NCBI RefSeq assembly: GCF_019399895.1
Contig: NC_091865.1
Span: forward strand, 12,901,001 to 12,965,000
DNA: 64,000 bases
Origin: Cardiocondyla obscurior
Lineage: Eukaryota; Arthropoda; Insecta; Hymenoptera; Formicidae
Reading direction: 5' to 3'
Positions 25,343-36,301 of this stretch are shown piece by piece. Both the position numbers and the translations under genes were made by a program. The first letter of the stretch is position 1, and the number at the start of each line of letters is the position of its first letter. The notes beneath the pieces were generated by a model. It was not told the DNA's origin. It ran no database searches and was given only the letters and a program-made list of their open reading frames with translations.

Positions 25343-25617
25343 CAGTGGTCGCAGATTTTAGGCGGGCAACATATGCACACTAGGCACAATGCCGTGTCCG
25401 CGCGTGCCCGTAGCGCCTGCTAATATCTCGGACGCAGAGAGCCCAACTCGGAATCGCAGCTTCCACGCGACAGATACAGAGGCTCGTGTGAAGCCAGCGT
25501 TTCAGCTGCCGTCGGATAGAAGAACAGGCCAGACCTATACACTGTCTGTCCTATTCTTTCGTGGCGTCGCCGGCAGATATCTCAGATCCGCTTCTCGGTA
25601 ACATCGCGGAGTCTAAA
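25343..25617 (+). repeat. Left terminal inverted repeat
   Basis: About 270 bp that match 27857-28125 in reverse complement with scattered mismatches and small indels. Shared landmarks include GGCACAATGCCGTGTCCG and CAGAGAGCCCAACTCGGAAT. Confidence 0.85.
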
Positions 25618-25826
25618 ATAATTTTAAGTAGTACGAAATTCGAGTCACCGAATTGTGTATGGTCCGACATTTTCAATGTATAATGTAATATAAGTTTTTA
25701 ATGTACAATGCAACAAAAATTTTCCGTCCCACTTAAACAGACTGCGGACTGTCGGTTGTATATACTTTTCATATTTTCTGCAAGTACAACCGGTGTGGTT
25801 AAAAATTTTTGATGCATTCTACACAT

Positions 25827-26677
25827 CACTCATACCTAGTTTAAATTATTATAAAACAAGGAAAAATTGTTCGAATAGGACTTTAAAACTACTAAAATAC
25901 GCGTCGCACAATCCGGCGTAACGCGAATCTCAAGCAGCAGATGCCAATTTCCCGAATTGCGTGCAGTAGCGCACGCACTATCAGTCACGGCTAACGAAAC
26001 AGAAAACGACACTCCGCGAGAGACCGACGAATACTCCGGGCTGTACAACGATCAATTAAAAAATAAATTGAAAACGCGAATTATAACCCGAGAGCGCGAA
26101 ACAATATTCCGATCACGAGAAAAGCGACCTTGTTTTATAATAACTTAAACACAACACCCCGTATAATATACAAAAACGCAAAACTGTACGCTCACACTCA
26201 CACTCGCTCACATAATATTCACCGCGCACTTCATAACACTATGACTCATATTCACCGCGCATTTTATTACAATATCACTCATACTTAGTTTAAATTATTA
26301 TAAAACAAGGAAAAATTGTTCGAATAGGACTTATAAAACTACTAAAATACGCGTCACACAATCCGGCGTAACGCGAATCTCAAGCAGCAGATGCCAATTT
26401 CCCGAATTGCGTGCAGTAGCGCACGCACTATCAGTCACGGCTAACGAAACAGAAAACGACACTCCGCGAGGGACCGACGAATACTCCGGGCTGTACAACG
26501 ATCAATTAAAAATAAATTGAAAACGCGAATTATAACCCGAGAGCGCGAAACAATATTCCGATCACGAGAAAAGCGACCTTGTTTTATAATAACTTAAACA
26601 CAACACCCCGTATAATATACAAAAACGCAAAACTGTACGCTCACACTCACACTCGCTCACATAATATTCACCGCGCA
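25827..26677 (+). repeat. Two 402-bp direct repeats inside the element
   Basis: 25827-26228 and 26276-26677 are near-identical, differing by a few substitutions and one-base indels, and are separated by 47 bp. The separator itself repeats the ATTCACCGCGCA end motif. The very low divergence means a recent duplication or ongoing homogenisation. Confidence 0.9.
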
Positions 26678-26740
26678 TTAGATCGCTCGCAGGATAGTCC
26701 ACGACGCTTCCGTTAAATCCTCGATCTTGACAAAAGAAAT

Positions 26741-26790
26741 ATGATGTATCTTGATGTATCTTGATGTATCTTGATGTATCTTGATGTATC
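26741..26790 (+). repeat. 10-bp minisatellite
   Basis: Five consecutive units of the pattern TTGATGTATC (the first unit starts ATGATGTATC), perfect apart from the first two bases. Confidence 0.9.
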
Positions 26791-27856
26791 GTCGATGAAA
26801 CTTTTATTTAATTATTACTCCTCAAGGCGCTGACTCATCGAAGTGACCGTGAACTTAAACTTGAACTCCGGTAGAGAACAGTTATTCCCCCTTTACACAT
26901 CCGTTCCCGACTACATTTAGGCGCAAAATGAGGGTAGCGCGGTCGTGATAACGGTACTTATGTTGAGGGGGTAATTAATTGGCGCACTAGGGAAAAAACG
27001 TTCCCACCTATCAGGTGATAAGAGAAGGGTTGTAATTGGTCGGCATGGGGATGATACCGCGAGTGTCCAATGAGTGTGAAAAATTTTGTATTGCGACCCG
27101 TTTATTTTTACCGTTATGCGCACTTTTTTGGCGCCGTTCATTCCGCTGACAACAAACTTTTTGAAAAATAGCGGATGCAAAGCATGCGCATGGTTTGTTT
27201 TAATATTCAAAAAAGAAAATAATTTAACCGGCTATGGACAATTTTTTCCCGCGAAGCATACTCGTAAAGGCAATTATTTAGACATTTGTCGGTATAAGAA
27301 AAAGAGAGTTCGCAGTTTTACAATAAGTTAATCCGTAGAAAGCGAGAGTGATAACGTGCAAAAAAGCCACTCAATTATTTCGACGATTATTGTGAATAAA
27401 AATTAGACATGTCGCTTCTCATCCGCGATATCGTAAAGTCAAATAGAGCTTTAGTGACCAGCACGCGCGAGTGATTTTCAGATACGCGGTGTAAAACGAA
27501 CCCCGCTAATTAAATTATATGTAGAAATTTAATCCGCTCATTAACAATAAACGATCCGATCGATGGCGTTCGTTTTAATCAAGAAACGTGAGATTGAGTT
27601 ATCGCATAATAGCTACGCGCATTAAAGCGCGTTTCACCGATACACATATCGGCAAAAATTCTAAATAAATTTATACTCGTTCGCAATCGAAATCTTTCTC
27701 TGTACGCGCCGAAATCTCTGACGGTCGGTCTAGTTGCGGAGCCTCGTGGGTGCGGACGCGTCGTTAATCGCTCCGCAATTACGCGTATTTAATTATAAAA
27801 TCATTACAAAATCTTTTTATTTTACTGTTAAGTTTATATTTCTGCTCTCATCTTAT

Positions 27857-28125
27857 AACTCGGCGATGTTAGTGTGAAGCGAATCTGTGATAACTGCCGG
27901 CGACGCCGCGAAAGAGTAGGACAGTGTATAGTTCTGGCCTTTTTTTCTATCCAACGGCAGTCGAAACGCTGGTTTCACACGGACGAGCCTCTATATCTAT
28001 ACGCGTGGAAGCCGCGATTCCGAGTTGGGCTCTCTGCGTCCGAGTTAGCAGGCGCTACGGGCACACACGGACACGGCATTGTGCCTAGTGTGCATATGTT
28101 GCCCGTCTAAAATCCGCGACCACTG
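27857..28125 (-). repeat. Right terminal inverted repeat
   Basis: Reverse-complement partner of 25343-25617. It ends CGCGACCACTG at the right-hand target duplication. Confidence 0.85.
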
Positions 28126-28133
28126 CTCTCATC
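28126..28133. repeat. Right target-site duplication of the hAT-like element
   Basis: CTCTCATC, identical to the octamer at 25335-25342. Confidence 0.85.
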
Positions 28134-28435
28134 CCTTGCTTCTGTCGCCTAGTATACGTATTACATACGCTAGCCGCTGTCGCCGCAAAAAACGTATCTG
28201 CTCTTCGGTGTACATTGTGAGAGTGTACCAGCGCTGTTATGAGATATGTTATGTATAATTGGCTAATTCGTATTAGAGCGAGAGTCTGACATACCAGGAA
28301 AAAGTTTATGCTCAACATATCAAATAATCACACACGGATATTTTTTTAATTTTATTTTAATTTATTCTCAATTTATTATAGAACATAATTACATTCGTTA
28401 ACATATAAATAATTCCTTTCTCCGTAGGCGCGTTT

Positions 28436-28681
28436 TCAATCAACTACTAATTTCTTAGCTTGGTGGTTTAGCTTCTGCAAACTTGACTTGCGGGAGTGCA
28501 CTTGCAAGTAAACGACTTTCTCGCCTGTTCCGTTTCCCTTTTCTTCTTGTACTCTCCACCGAAAGTCATAGCCATCACCAAAGTTTGCCGTAATAAAAAG
28601 TATAATTAAACAAAATAAATTAATAAATGGGAAGATACATTCGTGCGCCTTGGACGAGAGAATATCGCGATTGCGACTCAA
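28436..28681 (-). CDS. Possible small single-pass membrane protein (81 codons)
   Basis: An ATG-initiated frame starting MSRNRDILSSKAHE, with one hydrophobic segment (CIFPFINLFCLIILFITANF, residues 15-34) followed by a basic hydrophilic tail. I do not recognise the family. It sits downstream of SEC61 gamma on the same strand, between that gene and the hAT-like element, and has no splice support. It may be a genuine short gene, a 3' UTR frame or chance. Confidence 0.25.
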   Translation of the reverse strand: MSRNRDILSSKAHECIFPFINLFCLIILFITANFGDGYDFRWRVQEEKGNGTGEKVVYLQVHSRKSSLQKLNHQAKKLVVD

Positions 28682-28864
28682 GGGCTATTTTTCTCTCGGT
28701 TTCGGTCTGCTTCACGCAATGACGACGGAGAAGGTATCCATCTTGTATAATTGGTATGGAAGATTTTATTAAATACATTCACGCGTGTTAGGTTAAGTTT
28801 TTGGAAAAAAGAAAACCCTTGCCTTTTCAGTTCGAGATGTTTTTTCAGACATTCGGGGCTAATT

Positions 28865-29225
28865 TTATGAACCTCTAAAAGTTAAAAAAAAAATATATAT
28901 AGGCATAAGTATTTTCTTGAAACGTTAAAAAATAAAACAGTGATTCTGTAAATACTTACACAATGATATTGTTGATTGGGATATGGATTAATTTAACAAA
29001 GAATCCTATGAAGCCCATTATACAGAAACCAATTGCAGTAGCAATAGCAATCTTCTGAAACTCTGCAAAAAAAAAAAAAAATTATAACCAATTATGACAC
29101 AATACGTTTAAGTACAATTAAAATTAATCACCTTTGCGATCTGGCTTGGTACATCTTTTGACAAGCCTGATGCTATCCTTGGTAAACTGACGGCCAGGTT
29201 CGGTAAGCTTCTTGATTTGATCCAT
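28865..29225 (-). CDS. SEC61G: SEC61 gamma, translocon subunit
   Basis: Tail-anchored gamma subunit of the heterotrimeric Sec61 channel, which clamps the alpha subunit in the ER membrane. Exons on minus: 29225-29132, 29062-28960 and a 10-nt coding piece 28874-28865. They give 68 residues, the same length as the vertebrate protein. It reads MDQIKKLTEPGRQFTKDS, then the amphipathic RLVKRCTKPDRKEFQKIA, then a single membrane helix ending FFVKLIHIPINNIIVGS. Reading on from exon 2 without the last splice would hit TAA after NNIIV; the terminal micro-piece restores the family-like VGS end. A T-rich acceptor just before the ATG shows that the leader is spliced, with a 5' exon probably near 29.4-29.8 kb. 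Confidence 0.95.
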
Positions 29226-30299
29226 GGTAATTCAATAACTGTAAAGAAAATAGAAATTATTTAAACGAGATGTTTCAAAACCATCTAATTAAACTAAATA
29301 TACGTAGATTATTCAGATTTTCTCAAGCTTTTATATTAAACAGCAGTAATAGATCATTTTATACACAACTTTAGTATTAATTGACTAGCTTGCATTATCA
29401 CATCTCAGTATTTTAGTTCATAAAAGTATTTCATTAATTCATATTAGTGCAAAGACGTATTTTTAGATAAAATGACAAATCAGATCTGGGTTATGTTGAA
29501 GAGTCCGAACCTTTTCGCGAAATATCACGCAGGCAGGTACTTCTCTCCCGAGAGAGAATAAACCTTACACGCAAAAATTGATCGAAAAGTGCCGACTTGC
29601 GATACTCACATACGTTACGAACGAGCACACCACACGAAATGTTTTAGCTTGAACGCCGAGACGCACCGCTGTATACGTGACTACGTGATGCGCGAGTACT
29701 CAAAATGCTACGTGGACGGTGTGCTGTCAGGACGTCACTTCCTTACGATTGATGTTGGCGTCGTTGGCGACGGAGCATCGTAGCGCCAATATGTGGCAAT
29801 TATTTGAACGACACACGACTTCTTACACTTTAGTCGATAATGTCACGAGCGGAAGCTGGTAATCGAATCCAACGTCACGTCAATTTTTACTTCAATAATT
29901 AAATTATTCCGAAAATATATATTATTTGCCATATACATAATCGTACAGCTATTTTAGCTATATTAGCTAATTGTTTGTATAATTATACAGTTTATATTCA
30001 TTATAATATTTACAATATGTACATAAACGCGATCTGGAGCGCGTGTTAATTGACAGTTACAATTAGCTTAAATGAATACAGGGAAGAATATTTTATATCG
30101 CTGGTTGAACTAACGCGAATATTGTTATAATCGCTATAATCGTCACTTTGGATAAACCTTTTAAATAAATATAATAATTCACAATTAATCAACGGAAACG
30201 TAAGTTTTCTGCGACAGTATTTCGATCGCCAATGAAATTTCTTTAGGACTATCACAAGTTTAATTACATCTTTGTTTAAGTAAATCGCCTAAATGGTAA
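29226..30299. other. SEC61G leader and spacer
   Basis: Holds the probable 5' UTR intron and exon of SEC61G and the 3' flank of the bestrophin gene. A GC-richer part around 29.5-29.85 kb is the likely SEC61G promoter. The 64-codon plus-strand frame there has no family resemblance. Confidence 0.45.
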
Positions 30300-33200
30300 T
30301 TATAACCTAGAATCTTCTTCCTGCATGCTAGAAGGATAAACAATGGGACTTGGCGCCGTCACCTGCTCCTCCAAGTTTCTCAGGTTCGGCGAGCTCCAGT
30401 GAGTCTGACTCAAAACCTCGCTCGCCGTAGGTATACTGTCGGTGGTTCTTCTGCGAAATTTCAGCGCCCTACCGGACAACCTTGACCGCCACGGGATACC
30501 CTTCTTCCTGGAATCGCTAACCGACCGAACCCTCCTAGTCATCGGATACTTGGGAGAACTGCTGAGCATCGATTTATCTGGTTCGCCACTGATAACAGAC
30601 ATATTAATCGTTTCAGGGGTCAATGTCTGCTGATCGACTTGCTGGTGTCGAGATTCCCGCAAAGGCTCAGAACTGTCGTAACCTTCCTCGACGTCGTCGC
30701 AGTCACATATATCCGGCAAATCGTCCACTTTCTCCTCGGAGAATGCCGAGTTCAAGACACCTTCCTGGCTCTTGTCGCCCTGCGACGAAATGCTGGGACG
30801 TCCCTCAGAATCCTCCCCGGAAGGCCGACGATACAAAGGGTTTTTCCAATCGTATGGATCCTTTTTCCAAGAATCCTCGACCTCGACGTTAACTGAAGCG
30901 GGAATCGGCGTCGGAATCGACGATATTTGAACGGGGCGAGAAACGTTTGATGTGCCCGGCCAAGGATGCAACACTGGCTTAGATTTCGTCAGAACTGGAC
31001 GAAAGGGCTTTCCTGGACGAGATGTCGAACTCTTCGTCAAGGAAGAGAACTTCCGTACGGCTTCGACTATTACCCGTCGGTGCTCCGTTTCAATTGGCGG
31101 CTGTTCTTGATTATCCAGCTGCACAACCGTTTCGGAACAATTGCGAGCCACCTTTGCAGATGTTGAAGGGGACCTGCTAATCTGGCTGAAACAAACGAGT
31201 CTAACTTAATAGAGTTCCTCAAAATTTATTTATCTCCCTGTAAGCGAATTTTGTGACTTTTTTTTTACTGAAATAATGACTTCGTAATCATATTTGCTTA
31301 TTTAGTACTTGAATAATTAGTTATTTATTTAATTGCATTTTTATAATTTCACAGTCTTACCGTCTTTCGTTCGATGGACTGTCGGACGGATTCGCTAAAC
31401 TAATAGTGGAAGTGCGAGGCGTTAAAACTGACGACTGTTCTTCCTCTTCTTCTAAAATTCCTGGTAAGAACATCATTTGCTTTTCCTCCGGCACCCTGAA
31501 CAAGAAATCAACGATAACTTTAATCTATTCCGGTTTGAAATAAATTTTGCGATGTGATACTAACATCATATTTGCAACGCTACCACGATAAGTCTTCTTT
31601 TTGTAAGCTGCAGCCGCTTCCGTATACGGTAGACTCACATTTTCAGAGTCATAGTAAATGTCCTTAACAAGTGGCGGACAGCGACTCATTAGCGTGTCTA
31701 CTCCAAGATACGATACCTAATTACAATAAATATAAAACGTATGATTGCATAAATATAAAATAATTAAATAATTTTATATTTTCGGAATTATTTACTGGCA
31801 AAAAAATTATTGGGATTATAATATATGTTATGTTTAATTCTTAAAATTTAATTACAAGTTCTGAACTAAAAATAACATTTTTTTTAATTTATCTAGATAA
31901 ATGGCAACTAGTTCCTTGCCTTCATATGACGATCAATCAGCCAATTTAACTCAAAATCTTCGTCGTCGTCGCCGAAAGGATTTATTAGCTGCTCAGCTAC
32001 TTTCAACAACCCCATAAAAAAGAAGAACTGCAGAATCGTGAAAATGGGCACATATTTATCTATTTTTAATTGGAATTGCTTCTCGACGCCTTCAATATAT
32101 TGTCGGCCAATCAAAGCGACCGCAAAGAAGCTGTACGTGGCGAGTGTCACCACTTGAGTGTACACCAAAGGTATCGACACCCAGTCATAGCTCCACAAGA
32201 GGCCACACTTCGTCCGAAATTCATTGAATTCCTACAAGTTAGTTGATCCCATAAAGATATTTTATACCATTTAATTAATTTTATTTATCATCGTTCTAAA
32301 AAAACTTTAATTAAATATATTTAATTTTTATTTATTTTATTTTTAAACACCTAAAAAAGGATTGCATTATTTGCAACAATCCAATATAAATTGAGATATT
32401 TGTACGAGAATGTATATAATGTGTTTGAGACACGTGCCTAATCGCGAAAAATAAAAATATAGCTGATAAACTGTGACATGGTTTACGATGCATTTCAAAT
32501 CACCGCACACTCAACCTACGCGGTGTCAGTAACTGTCCATAAAATCTAATTGCTTCTGTAACCGAACGATTGATTTACTTAGTTACAATGGTATCGTTTC
32601 ATATATTTTACTTCGAACTAATATAGAAATAAACAAATAATTTAATAAAAAACCGACTCTTGTGTCTGTAAAATAATTATTTTCTTATTTTTATTTAAAT
32701 TTTAAGAAAAAGTTAAATGCTAAAGTACGATTTTAATTGCTTTCTTTTTATATTAATATTAATATACTATTATATATTTACAAGAAATAATTAAAAAATT
32801 TCTTTTATTTTAAGGTTTCCAAATTTAAAACAAGAAAATCAAGAGAAAAACATGTGAAATTTATTCGCACCTCCATTATTAATTTTAAACCTTGTGCATC
32901 GGATATTCGATGGTTCTTACGTGCCTCCTTGAGAAGATTAATGAACCATGTGCACGGTATCCAATAAGTATTAAACTCGACGCTTGGTACCGACTGATAT
33001 AACTGGAGTTCCAGCGTGGTCATGAAGCCTGCAACAAGGTCGTTAATTTTTAATTGCCACGAGAGCAACATTAGTAGTTCCAACACTGAGATTTACCGGA
33101 ATCAACAACGTGATCAAGAGTTGGAAATCGTCTTTTCACTGCTGAGCTTATAGAACGCAGCACAAGTATCAGCGAGAGATTTAAGTAACGCATTAAGGAC

Positions 33201-33808
33201 CTGCGTAACATCCGACTGTAATCGTCGTTTCCGACTACATAGAGTGCTACAAGATGCATTATTCTGCAATAAAAGAAAAAAATTTTTAACATACAAACTT
33301 TAGAAATTTAATAAAAAAGATATTAATTGTATACGAGCTTACTTGTCGGGCCACGGTATCGCTTGATATTGCTTCCACCATCTTTGTGCCACGTAAGATA
33401 CATAAAATCCAAGCACAAAACTCAGCGGAATCAGTTTGATTAAGGTGTCGCAGTAGATAACAATTTGCTCGAATTCTCTGTAACATGTTAAACGTTACGA
33501 ATAATTCTCGATAGAAAAAAATTATTCACGGTAAAACGTTTCAAGAAAAATTACGAAACAAACGAGAAATATGTGAAATTAAGTGATGTTTAATTATTTA
33601 AAATTTAAATAAAATATTAGAATGTCCACCTTTTTTGGGCGGCAGTGAAGACGTGACGATAAAGTGTGGATAAAATACCAAAAAGAATTAGATAGAGCAT
33701 CAGTTCCCTGTAAATGAGTTTGTAAAGGGAACCGCGCCACATAAGCAGGAGCCTGGTGAATCCACCGCTGGTGGAACTGGCGACCTCGTATTGATAAGAG
33801 ACCGTCAT
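30300..33808 (-). CDS. Best: Bestrophin family Ca2+-activated chloride channel
   Basis: Pentameric plasma-membrane anion channel opened by cytosolic Ca2+. Exons on minus: 33808-33630, 33477-33343, 33263-33097, 33028-32871, 32231-31920, 31716-31565, 31495-31361, 31185-30300. All join in phase, giving 707 residues. The ATG gives MTVSYQYEVAS, the near-invariant bestrophin start. The neck residues fall at I76, F80 and F84 within IPLSFVLGF, and the RWW motif follows. SYDWVSIPLVYTQVV and the Ca2+ clasp INPFGDDDEDFELNW (acidic 301-305) are present. The cytosolic tail from about residue 320 is Ser/Pro-rich and divergent. One intron uses a GC donor. Insects have several bestrophins; which paralogue this is cannot be decided here. 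Confidence 0.93.
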
Positions 33809-35618
33809 TTTTTATCCATTCAGGAGCACCGTGCCAGTTTCTTCTCGAGAACGACGCGCCCATGAACGCGTTGTTACTCATGCTTACAGTTTTCGTCTGT
33901 CGAACCTGAGAAAGAAATCTTATTGTAATTGACGTGTACTTCAATTTGGAATATTTTATATCACGAGAAATTGTGTGAAGAGCTTGCGGTTTTTCTTGTT
34001 ACATCTAAGTCTCTTTAGGTTGAATAGTACATTATTAAATTAACATTTTAAAGTAATGGTAATGAGTTCCTTAAATTAATTTATACAGAGCGAATATTAG
34101 TAGAAAGACATGCGAGATAAAATCTGGTTTCAATACTCAAATATTCGAGAATTTTATTTTTCGTTTCTTCTATGCAATCACTATTTTAAGGTAGACTGTT
34201 GCATCGAAATGGGCTCGTATTCTGATGCAGAAGATAAACATAGTCTATTTTAAACAGCGCAAAACAGCTATCATAAAAAATGATTTTTCTGTTAACTATT
34301 AACATGGACATAACGACATAGCTCTACACTTATTAACTCAATATAATTCTATTTTTTTATTTTATTTTAATCGAACATATGTATACATGTATTATATTTA
34401 TTATTTAAAATAATTTCAACGCTTATCAACGTATAGAATTATATGTATCGCGTTAAAAAGTTATATAGATTTAGAAAAATTGTCCCTTTATATTTGTTTT
34501 AAAATTTAATTTCTGTATTTGTAAATTTCATATCGAGAGTTTATCTTTTCCTTTTTTATTTCTATCAATTTCTTGAACTCTATTTCATTACGACTACGGA
34601 TTTAGAAATTTGTATCATTCCTGGCGCCTTATATACGTATTTCGTCATCGTTATGAGCAGCATAAAGTTTCGAATTGATCCAATGTGACGCTAAAAACAG
34701 TTGCACGCGTCACGAGCGAAACGTCATTGCCAAACCCCGAGAATATCGGCGTGGCTGCATTTTTTTTTTTTTTCTCACTCAGTTACGGAGACTTCTAGTA
34801 AATAATGTCTAGTTGTAATGTCTCTTCGGGAATCGCGCCAATAATGCAATGGATAATTATAGCTTTGGATGTCGAAGTAACCACGGAGTGTCTAGGTAAA
34901 CACACTTATTTGCACGAGATTTCCGCACGCACGACCTTTGCGTCCCGGCACTTCAGCATACACTTTGTCGATCGACACCTTGAAAATGCATCTCGAAGAG
35001 CGGCCAGAAGTGGCTGGCACTTTACTCGTTACGATTTGACTTCCGAAGTGATTCAAATATGTAACAGACGACCCCGTTTATCGTTTCTGTAATTCTCACC
35101 ATCGCCTTTTTTTTTTTTATTTTCACGTAATGATTGAATAACAATTACAATTAAAACAAACAACAGCTGTTGAAGTTAAAAATCATATTACGACGGATTT
35201 AAGACTAGAATATTTTACGTTAACGTTCGTCAAAGATGATTTTGGAAAGTGTAGTATTACCTTCTTTCACATCTCCCTTGAAAATTACCGTCACTATCGT
35301 CCCGTGTGGCATCTAGCTCTGAACCGATCGTCAGTTGTTACGTAAAGTAAATAAGGCGAATCGCTTTGACGGTTTTGACATGAGCGTCAGGGCGTCGTTT
35401 AGAGTCGGCAACGAATATTTTCCCAGGGTGGTCAGCTTCATCCTTATTGTTAGTCACACCTCTCGTGTTATCGCAGAAACGATGACGCCGTTAATAATAT
35501 ACGTGTGTGACAATGCCGTCGCCGTGTCTGACAGATCGTCTGAGTTCTGACCAACGTGCTATATATCCGCGCGACCTTACCGAAAATACTCGCGACGAGA
35601 ATCACGGCGTTTGACAAA
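33809..35618. other. Bestrophin upstream region and spacer to a divergent small gene
   Basis: A probable acceptor (TTTCTTTCTCAG, minus) near 33908 marks a spliced bestrophin leader. The rest is AT-rich, with a T-run near 34760. A 95-codon plus-strand frame at 34805-35092 has no supporting signal. Confidence 0.45.
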
Positions 35619-36301
35619 ATGAGAAATGTGGTATTTCTTCGAAGCAAGCGCATCTATTTAACGCCAAAACAAGACTTACGATTAGGCATATCCTGCGTTC
35701 AGTATGACATATTAAAGATTTACGATCAAGTGAGAATGTTACGATACTATGATTTTGCAAATGCTTTCTAACATGTTGTGCTTTTTTTTTTCAGGTTACT
35801 TTTTCCTTTGTTGTCGCTGTTATTGTGTCTTTGATAACGAAAAGGTTTGTAAAATAAGCGATATATGACTCAATGTTACGTGCGTTAGAAATGGAAAAAA
35901 CTGAATAAATTACCTGAACATTTTGAATATTGGCCAAGGTTGTGTCAAGACACTTTGATAAGCGCATGGGTATGTACTTCTATAAATTCTATCGTTATAT
36001 TATATAAAATATTATATAAATATTTTAAAACATTTATTTGATTGCTTAAATATTATCGAGGATTTAATAATAAAAAAATATTTACTTGTTAGTAAAATAC
36101 ATGAAGAGTACATGAAAATTCTCTGATGTACTTGTTGAAAATAATTCTAATTATTTTATAATTTTTTATATATATATATTACAGATACATCAATTGGATC
36201 AACAATTGCATTTAAAGATGCAGATAAAATCAGAAGACGTATTAAGTGTTGACAGGCGTATGACAAATACGCGGAGAAACCATTTCCATAAATATTTATA
36301 G
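35619..36301 (+). CDS. Unrecognised small membrane protein, four exons
   Basis: Exons 35619-35729, 35795-35848, 35889-35969 and 36185-36301 all begin and end in phase 0, giving 120 residues. The ATG context is AAAATGAGA. The protein reads MRNVVFLRSKRIYLTPKQ, then one hydrophobic segment VTFSFVVAVIVSLITKRF (residues 38-55), then KWKKLNKLPEHFEYWPRLCQ and a basic C-terminus. Donors are GTGAGA, GTAAAA and GTATGT; two of the acceptors are strong (TTTTTCAG and TATTACAG). The second intron would be only 40 nt, unusually short. I know no family for it. The four in-phase open blocks argue for a real short gene divergent from the bestrophin. Confidence 0.5.

Larger units (their letters stand above)
25343..28125. 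mobile_element. Non-autonomous hAT-like transposon, 2.78 kb
   Basis: Both ends carry the same sequence in inverted orientation, starting CAGTGGTCGC with matching TTTTAG and GGGCAACATATGCACACTAG further in. The element is flanked by a perfect 8-bp direct repeat, CTCTCATC, at 25335-25342 and 28126-28133. An 8-bp duplication and a CAGTG terminus are hallmarks of the hAT superfamily. The terminal inverted repeats are about 270 bp, long for hAT. No transposase-like frame exists inside, only a 400-bp tandem duplication, a 10-bp minisatellite and CpG-rich sequence, so it must be mobilised in trans. It may be a foldback-like derivative. Confidence 0.85.

Noticed and set aside
26761..26790. Evenly spaced 10-bp repeats considered as a CRISPR-like array
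   Set aside because: The units are contiguous with no spacers and lie inside an insect transposon, so this is a minisatellite.
29589..29783. 64-codon plus-strand frame near the SEC61G promoter
   Set aside because: It falls in the presumed divergent leader and promoter area, has no recognisable features and may simply overlap the SEC61G 5' exon antisense.
34805..35092. 95-codon plus-strand frame with good ATG upstream of the small membrane gene
   Set aside because: No splice signal ties it to later exons and no family resemblance was seen. It could be a leader frame but is unsupported.
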